Shown one piece after another: positions 37,501 through 53,900 of a DNA stretch of 64,000 bases. Position numbers and translations under genes: made by a program. The notes under the pieces are model-generated. The model was not told where the DNA came from and ran no database searches. It saw only the letters and a list, made by a program, of their open reading frames with translations. The stretch comes from Ditylenchus dipsaci (taxonomy: Eukaryota > Nematoda > Chromadorea > Rhabditida > Anguinidae): NCBI GenBank assembly GCA_004194705.1, contig SADC01001390.1, forward strand, positions 67,501 to 131,500, in the 5' to 3' direction. Positions within the stretch are counted from its first letter, which is position 1. Each line of letters begins with the position of its first letter.

Positions 37501-40500
37501 AATAAATTATAGAGTCTGGAATCTCGGAGTAGAAAGTGGAAGAATCGGCGATCTTTTCCGTTTCGATCCGTCCATTGTCCAGGTAAGGAATTTGTAAAAA
37601 AATATAGAATTCAGTGAGAATTTTTTTTCGATTTATAAATAAATAACAATATTTCAACTACAAGCTGAAAAACGTCAAACGATACTAAGTTAAAATGCAG
37701 GTAGGAACTAAACTGAATAAATACATTTTATGCATTAGACTAGTGCTTTAAATAGTTCAAAAATCTTTCTGCTCAATTAGGTGCTACTATGAGTGCGCCA
37801 GTAATGAGACGGAAGGGTAAAAAAGCTGCAACAAAAAATTGATATCAGAAGAAAACAAACTTCAAACCCGGAAGTCGGAAATTAGAATAAATTCAAAAAA
37901 AAAAAAAAAATAATTGAGGAAAAAAAATTGAAATGTTTTTGTTTTCAGAAGATGGAGACCGGAATTCCGTCTCATTCCTGACGTGCAATAATAATTTTTA
38001 AAAACTTTAAAATCATTTTTGGCGCATAAAATCTACTTTTGAATATTCGACACTCTTGACAATCCGCCACCCTGAACAAGCTTAATTTGGCCAAGATCAC
38101 TTGATCTTTGTAAACTGACGTCCTAGTTTTATCGTAACCTTACGATCGGTCCATGTGGGTGTCGGATAACCGGAATCTGACTGTACTGAATCAGTAAAAA
38201 TATAATCAAAAATAGCTTTTTAGTTGGGTAATTGCCGTGCTCATTTTAGTACAACTCTTTCTGGATCAACTTAGTCAGTGGGACTATTACATGGCTAGCT
38301 TCTTTTGGCGTTAATCAACTTTCGATCCAGCGCTACAACAGTGTGCCGACTCTGAAAAATGCTAAACAAATCATCTACTTCACCATCATACCTTTCTCTG
38401 TGCTAGTTACTATTGTGTCTTTTATCGGACTTCTCGTCTTGGCCTACTTTTACAATTGTAATCCACTAGAAACTGGGGAACTCAGCGATAAAGACCACTT
38501 GACTATGTTATTTGCCTTTAGAATACTAGTAAGAGTTTTTATAAAACTAAATAAACATAGATTTTAGGTCCAACCCCTGGTCTATTTGGTTTGTACATAA
38601 CATGTATTATGAGCGCCACCCTAAGCACAATATCTTCTGGCCTTAGTATTATACTATATATAATATGTAATATAGACAGTAAAGTTATCTATATTAGGTA
38701 GCTCAGCCGCTGCTTTTTATGAAGACTTTTTACGGCAAGGTGTTGAACGTAGGAACTGGACTGATAGACAAGCAACTTCTATTAACAAAGTAAGCTTGTG
38801 AAAATCTGAGAAAACTAAAATACATGTAAGATGCAAGCCTAAGCAAAATACAAGTACACCAAAGCTGCACAGGATATTCAATATCTGACATCCGATATGC
38901 GGCACTTTTTGGCATCCGACATCCGGTATCTGATATCCGAAAAAATGGGGAATTTTCGGAAGATTTTTTTTTTCGAAAAAAAATTCAGCGATTTTTTTTT
39001 AATTTTCTAAAAAGAATATCCGAAATCCGATAACCGATATCCGGCACTTTTTGACAATAAATATCCGAACCGATATTTTTTCATGTTCTATGCAGCCTTG
39101 AAGTATATGTACGTGTATGTGCTTTTAAGAGATTGTTTATCCAGTACAGTCAACTCTCTATATATCATAACTGTACATAACATAAATTTAAGGTCAGAAA
39201 TCCGTTCCCAGCTAGGGTCCGACACTTTTTTTAACCTAATTTTTGAAGTCTTTTGTCAGTTCTGTTTTTACAGTCTGGTCCCAAATATCGTGAGGATTCC
39301 GATTTTGCTGGTCATCTTTCATAAACTAAATTTTTATTGTCTAAAAAGGCAAAATCCTATTTAACATAACTCGATTTAACAAAAATCCTGTTTTTTAATC
39401 GAGTTTTCATTTTTAGAGAATAAAATTTTGTATTTCTAAAAAATGATCGGCAAAATCGGAATCCTTGCAATATTTGGCACCAGATTGTCAAAACATAACT
39501 AGTGAAAGCTTGAAAAAATGGGTGTCAATAAGGTGTCGAACGCGGTAACTCGCCCGGTCTGTTGAGTTATGTTATACAGTCAACTCCCTCCATAGTGTAC
39601 ACCCGCCATTATGTACACCCACGCCATAGTGCACACCCGTTCCGATGTGCTTGGCTACCACACAGTCAACTCCCTTCATAGTAACCCCCGCCATAGTGCA
39701 CACCTGGCACCTATCCCTTGGGTGTGCACTATGGAGGGAGTTGACTGTATAGAGAGTCGACGGTATTCACCAAGCCTTTATAAACCACTGATTTATTAAA
39801 AAATTAACGGGCAACTTGTTCGACTAATGAATTTTTTTGATGAGCGTTAGTGTTTGTTGGCTTAAAATGGTCGCTCTCGCTCCCTTTAACCTCTCGTATG
39901 TATTTTAAACAGGACTCCGAAAGGTCATTTATTTAAAGATTTTCTTTTATTTGAGACCCGAAATCTTCAGAATGTTTGAGATTGTACGTCAAAATCTTTC
40001 TTTTTGGTACTTAAAACGTAGTAAGCACTGGATAAAATGGTACTTTTTGACCAAATCTCTTTTATTTTACAAAATGTCCTTTATTTTAATATTTTGAGTT
40101 CGGAGCCCTGATTTTAAACCATCTTTATAATCATTATTTTAGTTGATTGTTCTCTTTTTCGGCATACTTTCCACAGGACTTGCCTTCGCTGCAGAGCCTT
40201 TAGGAGGCATATTGAGGGTATAAATTTCATCGAAAGTTAAATTTATAAAGCCATTTATAGGTGTGCGTTAGTGTTATGGGAGCTATCTCAGGACCTATGG
40301 TCAATTTGTTTTTTATTGTTTTTATTTTTTATTGTGCGTTTCAAATTTTTAATTTGACTTAAGGTTGGTATATTTGTGCTAGCCATGTTCTGGCCAAAGG
40401 CAGGTGTTAAAGCTACTATGATCTCTTTTGTGGTATCCACCTTTATTATGTGTGCAATATGCTTTGCCAACTACGTTATTGATCCATATTCAGAGTTGTC

Positions 40501-41253
40501 TCGTCCCACCAATTCGACGTAATTAAATTATTTTCTACCCATAAATAGGACTACTCATAAACAAGATAGTAGAGGTAGTCTGTATAACCGACAAGAACCG
40601 AATTTTCTTAACTACCATGAGCTCTACCGATTCTGCAATTAAGATTTTTATCAAGCACCCGAAAATTGACTCGAAAATTTTATGATTTTCGGAGAGTTGA
40701 AAAAGTGCAGCGTGAATTTTTCCATTGTCACTCGAAAGCCGTATCTTTGATAGTCATATAAACAAAAAAATACAAAATTTTATATTCTAGTTTTTTTATG
40801 ACCATATACTCAGGATAATTCATTATGTTTTGAATAAACAGGTTAGAAGGCTGCAATTACCGCAACTTCACTGTGCAACCAGCGCCAAACTATGATGCTT
40901 ATTATGGTGATCCAGAGGCGAACTACTTCTCTAGGCACTGCTTTGCTTGTAGCTTAAGGTCTTATCAAAATATCTATTTGCTTGCAGAATATCCATCTAT
41001 GCATATCCAGGCCTTGGAATGGTGATTATGCTGCTAATTGGAGTTCCTTTAGTATATTTGCTGGATGAGCCAGTGATCAAAAATATCGAACATTTGACTT
41101 TTTGGGGAAGAAAGTGAGCTTTTCAATAAAATTTTACATTTTTTTTTGTTTTGTTTCAGTCTGCCGTTCCCCAACACTCATGACACAAAACCTTTAGTTG
41201 ATGAAACAAAAAGCACTCCTTTGAATGTAATTAATGTCAAATCTACTTTATAA
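34558..41253 (+). CDS. SLC5-type sodium-coupled transporter, tandem copy 2
   Basis: Same family and order as copy 1. Exons: 34558-34658, 34778-34944, 34993-35113, 36976-37066, 37116-37163, 37206-37242, 37293-37330, 37379-37455, 37513-37582, 38250-38528, 38561-38645, 38698-38789, 40143-40217, 40261-40299, 40364-40518, 40842-40934, 40988-41113, 41160-41253. They sum to 1788 nt, 595 residues plus stop. Motifs: DEFLIGGRQMPRIPIALSL, YTSVGGLKAVVWTDSLQ, SGTITWLASFGVNQLS, TPGLFGLYITC, GISGPM-type loops written as GAISGPMVGIFV, and SIYAYPG. Compared with copy 1 it has two additional introns (37243-37292 and 38646-38697), and the 40935-40987 intron is GC-AG. The junction after 38528 is ambiguous. Either the intron is only 32 nt, or a G is missing and the acceptor is at 38567. 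The tail ends KSTL, a class I PDZ-ligand pattern that copy 1 lacks. Transposons fill the larger introns. Confidence 0.92.
35142..35298. mobile_element. TA-flanked MITE with CTATTTAACATAA words
   Basis: ACTACAGTCGAGCTTATATA at the left; TTATGTTGAATAGAGCGTGG, ATTGTA at the right. The word GATCTATTTAACATAACTC repeats as GCTCTATTTAACATAAGG. Pogo-like CAGTCGA start. In SLC5 copy 2 intron 3. Confidence 0.55.
35546..35788. mobile_element. AGGCTTAGGC palindromic MITE, degraded
   Basis: AGCCCTATCACCAAATAAGG opens and CTAGGGATAGGGCCC closes. Inside, GATTTTTCAGGATTAGTCTT, AACAGGGGACCAAGGCG and ACATGAGTC words match the other copies. Confidence 0.65.
35985..36803. mobile_element. Element with GATCGTTAAATCGAG words and nested palindrome
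   Basis: Opens ACAGTCCAACCTCGATTTAA and closes TCCAGGTTCGACTGTA. Six or more words GTGATCGTTAAATCGAGAC / GATCATTAAATAGAGG lie at both ends. Nested at 36553-36782 is a second, near-perfect palindrome. Its arms run GCTTGTCCACAATGTGCGCC, CCAAAAATCTGCCTTGGTCC, TTTTTTCTTAAAAAATGC and the same reversed, with the centre GTGATCATGGTGATTATGG. In SLC5 copy 2 intron 3. Confidence 0.75.
38855..39095. mobile_element. hAT-like element made of ATCCGACATCCGG words
   Basis: Starts CAAAGCTGCACAGG and ends CTATGCAGCCTTG, imperfect inverted ends. Flanks AAGTACAC and AAGTATAT match at 6 of 8 positions, compatible with a diverged 8-bp duplication. The body is an array of GACATCCGATATGC, GACATCCGGTATCTG, AAATCCGATAACCG words on both sides of an A/T-rich centre. 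In SLC5 copy 2 intron 12. Confidence 0.6.
39144..39578. mobile_element. TA-flanked MITE, ends CAGTCAACTCTC.. / ..GAGTTATGTTATA
   Basis: TACAGTCAACTCTCTATATA at the left. Near the right, CGGTCTGTTGAGTTATGTTA. Inside are GTACATAACATAAATTTAAG and, in reverse, TATTTAACATAACTCGATTT, plus a TAGGGTCCGACACTTTTTTT word. That word also occurs at 53800-53822 and, in reverse, near 9450-9470. Confidence 0.55.
39575..39749. mobile_element. Pogo-like MITE with TAGTGCACACC words
   Basis: TACAGTCAACTCCCTCCATA opens and TATGGAGGGAGTTGACTGTA closes, a perfect TIR of about 20 nt with TA borders. Words CCATAGTGTACACCCG, CCATAGTGCACACCCG, CCATAGTGCACACCTGG repeat inside. An internal CAGTCAACTCCCTTCATAG looks like a third, nested end. 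In SLC5 copy 2 intron 12. Confidence 0.85.
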
Positions 41254-41650
41254 AAATTCAAAAAAATATTAGTATTTATTTAAAAGATTCTGCTATGTTA
41301 TCGTTTGTAATAAAAAACCTTTACAGATTTTGCTTTTTAAAATTTTATAGAATTGTGGATTGTTCTTCTATTTATGAGTGGGCAGGGGCCGAGTTTTGGA
41401 AGACCTGGCCCGGCAAGCTCCAACACGCACAGCCACCACATCAAATAGACCTCAAATTTAGGTACTGCTTTAAATCTTCACAAAATTAAATCTTCAACAA
41501 ACAAATGACTTTGATTTGGCGGGCAATATTGGCATTGTGTCTAGATGGATTTAAGTGGAATTATTTAGCGTGTCGACTGCATCCTAACCATTAAATTAAG
41601 TGTATTAGTAGGTGTTTAGTGAAATTATCAATAAAATATTGCTTTTTCAG

Positions 41651-47161
<5,511 letters not shown>

Positions 47162-47927
47162 ATATTGTGGTAAAATTATTTGTTGTAAGGAAGGTTGTGA
47201 ACTAAAAAATGAATCATTTTTTTGAAACCCTCTAGCCACACTTAATCTGAAGTCTTGTTTGTTGTTGTTCTTTCCTTAAAGTTGTATTTATTTGCGGCCA
47301 AATTTTTAATTGTTTGGTGTGACTACTTTCTGGTACTTTATATAAAAATTTGGTCATACTTTTGAACATGTCGAATGTTCAGTACATTTCAAAAACGTTG
47401 TTTTATAAACCCCAGTCGTTTCAGGAAGTATGGAAAACCGAAATTTAAGTCTGAAATATAAACCAGCATCTTTTTGTTAAAAATGGCAGATATGAGAATG
47501 GCTGTTGCCAACTATAGTCTATTATTATTGTTTTATTGCTTTGTTGGCCCTATCAACAAAGATGGAATTCGCTCCACCTTGTCCTCCCTGTTGAATTTTG
47601 TTATGTTTTAGGCTTAGACTTAGGCAGACTCAGTTCATCGGCTCAGACTCAGTTCGTCCAAATGTACGCTAGACTACCTTGCCTAAGCCTGAAGCCTAAA
47701 AAATAAGCACAAAACAGGGGAACTAAGGCAATCCCCACCCCTTTTGTTGGATAGGACCGCTTTGTTTGTTGTATTGCTTGTTCTTTTGATATACAGGTGT
47801 GTTTTAGTAGGTATTTATTATTTTAAATCGGCTCTAACCAATTTATCTCTTAACGTGTCAATAAATATCACAATAAACAAAAAGGAACCGGTATCTGGGG
47901 ACAAGTATTTTACACCATGAGAATTTT
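47162..47927. other. Tail-to-tail intergenic region
   Basis: Separates the 3' ends of the YY1-type (plus) and SLC17-type (minus) genes. It contains a copy of the AGGCTTAGGC palindromic MITE at 47546-47758 (GGCCCTATCAACAAAG..GGATAGGACC). AATAAA-like words occur but I cannot assign poly(A) sites. Confidence 0.6.
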
Positions 47928-50900
47928 TCAAAAAAGCTCTTTCATCATCTTCTGTACAACAACATTAAAATTATCAAATATAAACAGTAGCTCTGGCTTT
48001 AAGTAAAGTTGTTCAAGTAGCTTTGGTTTGCAGCTGTCAAAATAGAGACAACACACAACAGCGTCTATGCAAACTTTGACTTTGTCAAATATCTTATGCA
48101 GTGACCGGAGCTGCCGCCAAAAAGCGATAGTATCATCTTTTTGAGCATCAGGATTGTTGAGTCCGGTGTGATGAGGGATGTGCATGGCCCACTCTTGAAT
48201 GGAAGCTTAAACATCAATAATAAGCGATACCGTTTTTTCTTTATGAATCCCCACTCTATTTTTACTAGGATTTTAAAGTTAAGGCCATTTTTAATTTACA
48301 ATTTCTGGACTTTTAGAGGATTGAAAATAATCCGCCATGGGAGATTAATAGAGAAAAATACCGTATATTATTACCAAAGGCTCAAAATCGAGCTTTTGGC
48401 TTGAAGCTAGACTTTTTTCAAGTTTCCAGCCTCGATAAATTTCGAGGGCTCGACAACCCCAACTGTCAATCAACCCACCTGAACCACATAATTGAAACAG
48501 AAATCCTGTTGAGATCAAAACAAATGCGATAGCAAAAAAGGCCAAATTCCACTCTTCTCTATCGCCCTGCAATTAATAACACCAATAAATTCACTTTTTA
48601 TAAATCAAATTATGAATTTTACAAAAAAGCCCAGCATATAAGGCGAGGCCACAGAAGCAATATTTCCAAGCAAGCGACTGAAAGACGCTACTGATGAAGT
48701 GTATCGAGGGGCAATGCAAACCACACTAAAACAATTATGTTTTTATTTTCTTAGTTTTGTTATTTCATTAGTTTACCTGGTATTATAGCCCGGAATATAA
48801 CCGGAACTAAGGCCAATAGCCATTACAGCCAATGAGACAGCAAGAAATTGATGAGAACAATCACAAAAAGCTAGCATCAAAAAGCAAATACCCGAGCCGA
48901 CACTAGCTGAACACAACCGTTGTGTAAATGCTTAAAATTTTGAGGCTTACCTATTAAATTGAAAAGTTTAGCAACTGCACTGTGTGTCAATATTTCTCTG
49001 GACCTGAGTATGTCAGCTATTGAGGCAAACACAATTTTGGTGAGTAATTGAAAGACAAATGGCAGGGCACTCATCAAACCGTTCTAAAAAACGTAAATTT
49101 TTAGATATAAACTTCTGTCTGCATTCGAAATTTCATGTGCAGGTGAGTACCCAGATATCGCTGACGGGCAAGCATCAAACTTTAAAGGCCATTTTATTCG
49201 GTGCTTGTTTTTTTCCAGGAGATGTCAGGGCGATTTTCAAATTTTGAGAGAAAAAATGCTCAGAATCATAGTTTCATCGTAGCAATCTGCCGCTACTTTG
49301 CTAAATTCCGAGCAAAAATTTATCATTCTCAGCGATGGCGATTTTAAGAGAGCCCCGCGGCATCAACAGGTTCCACCAGCAAAATTTTTAAAGCCATTGA
49401 AGGTGAAAATACGAAATTTTTTGAACAAAAACAAAAATATTCGATCCTCGATCACCGATCAAAACACTTTTGTGTGGGATAGGGTTGGCAGACCACTCGA
49501 GAACCAGATATCCTTGACGGGCGGACCCAAAATTTTCACTCAAGGCCAGCCATGAACACTCCTTCATCCTAAGTATGTTTTAAGAAACACTTACTGATGA
49601 GATGTCCATTCTCAAAAATCTGTGGTAGTATGACGGCAGGTATACAACAATGCCACGTTCATAAAACTTTGGGCAAAAGAGCACAAGGCAGTAGACAGAC
49701 CACAAAACTTCCCAGGATCTTAGACCATGGCACTTCCTGCAATTAAAAATTTTAGTTATGCAAATAATACTTTACACGAAATTTACATTTGGGTTTATTT
49801 TGCCGACAAACTTGTGCTCTCCATTTTGAATAAACTTGAGCTCTTTTCCCTCAGACTTCTGGCTTGAGCTGGCGAATCAGATACAAAACACAGCCAGACT
49901 ACACACAATATTACGCCCATAACACCTGAAAATATAAGTTTAGAATATTAGGTAGTGTCAAAATTAGCCTGATTTTTTTCGAAAGCAATATTTAGGGCGT
50001 TGTGTTCTTTTCAGAGATTTTTCGATAATTTGACAAAGTTGACTTCTTATTTCGTAGGTGATAGTCATGGCTACAAAATAACTTTATAAAATTATCAAAA
50101 ATCTATGTGAAAAACACAATGTCGTAAATATTCTTTTAAAAAACTGACCTAATATTATGTTTTTAAAGTACACTAATGGTTACCGTAAGAGTAAAAGGCG
50201 AGAGCCAGCCTCCTAGCCAAGTAAACTGACAAAGTTCTGCTGTTAAAAGCATAGCGACAATCACAGATATCTAAAGACTATTAAAATTGAAGTAAAAAAT
50301 AATGGGAAAAGGATACCTGATTACCCGTAGTTGCAATGGCTAAAAAGCTTTTCGTAATTTTTCTTTTGTAGATTTTAAAAAACGCCCTTCTATTATTTAT
50401 GAGCGATATGCTAACAATTAATAAAATTTACCTATTGCTGTGCTTTTCTCAGACATTGGAAACCAGTGGGCAATCAGAACATTCATACATGGTACAAGGA
50501 TACCCTGAATAATGCAAAAAGTCTTTTTTACAAAAAAAATAGAAATAAAGATTAATAACCTGTCCACAGCCCATCAGAAAACGAACGGCTACTAACACAA
50601 AAGAACCTAACACACGGGCCACGAAAGGGTAGCAAATGTTCCTAGGCTAAAATGAATTTGAAATCATTTAATATTATTTATTAATGAATAATTATTTATT
50701 ACCGTATTTTCTTTAATAATGACCCGGGTCATTATTTTTCAACCCCTCAAAAACCCCGAAATTGTCAATCAAAAATGGCCTTAACTCAGAAATCCTAGTC
50801 AAAATAAGGGGGGGGGGGTCATTATTAGAGAAAATACGGTATATACCGTATTTCCTCTAATTTCCGGCCGGGGCGCTTATTTTTCGATCGACCTCTAAGG

Positions 50901-53900
50901 GGGTGGGGGGCTTATCAGATTCATTTGAAATTTTCGGGTGAAATCCAGAATATAAACTGCAGAATTGGTAGAGCTCGCGGGAAATAAGAAAAAGTAAAAA
51001 AGCCTGTTCGAATTTTTTTTGGATAGCTCAAAGTCTACCTCAAAGTCGAGGGGCGGTACATGGACAATTCGCCTCCATGACAATTCGCCTCCTGGGACAA
51101 TGCGCCTCCAATTACATTTTTTATTTCCTGTTCAGTCTTTCCATTCACTCCATGAACAATAAGCTAATTCTTAGTTTGTATTTTTGCAGTTAAGGTGATG
51201 TTGTAGTTGTATTCCAATAATTTTTCAAACTTTTTTGTCAATCCATCACCGGATTGCCCTGATTTTCTCATGTTGTGTCCACATGGTTGATTTAGATGGT
51301 GCACTTGGATCATGGAAGTCTCCAGCTAGTCAAAAAAAAATCAGCCATTATAACTACTCAAATTTTAGATGTGTTAGTTAAAACGGCTATATACACAAAA
51401 ATATCTAGATTTAGGTGGTTAGATAAAATGACAATATTTGACCAAGTGGACACTCATATGAACCAGTGGATATCTACGTGGTTTGGTTGGTGTTGCATCT
51501 CTTTTAAATTGAATTTACACCACGTATTTACTGGAAACCTATATAAAGTGGACAATTCTTCCCTGTTCATATATAAAGGCATTCTTATCCCGCTCAGATA
51601 ATAGAGACAACAATTATTTGACTTAAAAATTTATCGGCTATAACCAACTTTATCTGCCTTTCTTTTGATCCAAGTAGACGACCACTTGGTTTATTATTTC
51701 ACCTTTTTTATGTTCCGAAATCTGTTTTCTGGACGGATTCGGGCATGCTGAAGATGGTTCGATAATAGTAAAACGAGGTTTTGTATGGTATTTTTTGAGT
51801 ATTGGGACAAAATTGTTTTTACCAAAAACTTGACTTTACCAAAACTCGAAATACCTTACAAAACGGCATTTCACCACTATCAAACCATCTTCAGCATGCC
51901 CAAATTAGTCCAAAAAATAGGTTTCGCAACCCATTTTTTAAGTAAAAAAAAATATGCTCCAACTGGACGACAACTTGGTTTGGTTGGTTCAGACTACAAG
52001 ATTTTTCAAAATGCACGAATTTTAAAAGTGTGGACCATTTCGTGTGTGACCTATTAGGTATGGATCAGTTCGTTGTGGATCAATTCGCTTAACGCCGTAA
52101 ATGAATATAAAACTGGACGAGGGATACCTACCTCTAATTGTGGGGATCGGTTGAGTGAACTCAAAATTTTGATATCATCAAACCTAATTCACCAAACTAT
52201 TTTAGATTGATAACATGGTTTGTTTTTATTTAATTTTTTTTAAATTTTTCAGGCTATCCAGGTGAATATACACCTGACCAGAAGGTACCTAAACTGGATT
52301 TCGGGTTCGGGTGGGTGAAGTCGCAGTTTTGGTCCTATCCAACAGGATTTACCACACAATTTTACGTCGAAAATAAAGGTTTGAATGTGGTACGTTGACT
52401 GGGACTTTTCAAAGATTACTTCTATTACTTTTTTGTACGGGAGGCGAATTTTCCCGGAGCAGAATTGTCCTGGAGGCGAATCGGTCCGGAGGCGAATTGT
52501 CGCGGACCCGAGGGGGCGGAAAAGGACCAGCACCATCGTGTTCAGCACGAAATTCTGAGTAGGAATAACCGAAAGTAACAGTCGGTCCTCCAGGTGCTAA
52601 GCAAGTTAAAGTTGATTAACTGTATATTATACACTGCAAACATTTATTACACTAGCTTTACTACTTTTGTCTCCTGGTATTCCAAAAATCTCCCCAAATA
52701 GATAAAATTACGGCACGGCGAGAATTCCGCGGGAGACTAAACCGCGAAGGATAATCCAGCGACGGATAATCCCGCGACAGATAATGCCGCGACAGATATT
52801 TCGCGACAGATAATTCCGCGACGGATAATTCCGCGAAATTTTAATTTTCGACGTCCCTGTTAGAAAAAACCTGATTCTAACACCGAATTCGTGTTTAGTA
52901 GGGTCAATTGCATACCCGGGTACTTAAAAATCTAAAACTCGTACTCAAATGTGGAATACTGAATTTTTTTTCAAGTGTTTTTTGTTTGTTTATATTTTAC
53001 TCCACTTTGCGAGCAGTTTCTCTCTGCCTCTCCGCGACTTTGGTATTTCTAGTTAATTTATGTTATTAACTTTTTACTGCTGACGTGATATTTTTTAAAT
53101 AATTGACAAAATAACCCACACATTTATAACTGCTCCAATAAACACCTGCAAAACCGATTATTTTAGACATATCAAGAAATTAGAGTGGATAACTAACCAC
53201 ATTCCTCACTCCTAGCGAATCAATTAGGTAGGAGCCAGGCAACAAAATAAATAGAGATCCCACGTAATACCTTAATATAGCTGTTGGTGTTGTTTAGCCA
53301 GCTTTAAAGTTTACTTACGACGTAAATATAAATCCTGCTCAGATTTGGATATGTTAAGATCACCGTTCTGAAAATGTAAACAAAAGATTAGTAATTTTCG
53401 GTGTTTTATTAAATTATTTTAAGAATATTTTTTCAAGTTTTTCTATAATCTTAACGCCCACGTTCAAATTTTTTATTTTATTATTGGTATTTAATGATGT
53501 CGTTTATTCATCATGATAAAAAAACAAATATTGGTTACAAACTACAATTACCGTATTTTTTTAATTTAGTCCTTTTTTACATGACATCATCAAATTGTCA
53601 CACGAAAATGGCCCCATAACGACATTTAGAAAATACATCACGGTGTGTCAAACACGCCGAAAGGCGAAATCGACGTTGGCATTCTGTCATTGAGCATTTT
53701 GAATATAACCCTCTTTTTCTGTCGTCTGTTTGAACGGTTCGTACTCATTTGCGCGCAAATGAGTACGAACCGTTCAAACGACACATTAAAAGTTCGTTCC
53801 CGCCTAGGGTCAGACACTTTTTTTATTCCAGATTTAAAATTTTCTTTAGTCTTTAGTCGGATGTTTTTGATCAATCTAGCCCAAAAAATTGCAAGGATTC

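Noticed and set aside
49595..49736. In-frame TGA (49659-49661, minus strand) as recoding, or a 48-nt intron removing it
   Set aside because: The upstream frame hits this TGA, and a GT..AG pair would cut it out. But the +1 frame gives a much better SLC17 match (FYERGIVVYLPSYYHRF) and the correct phase for the next exon, so a small indel near 49705-49713 is preferred.
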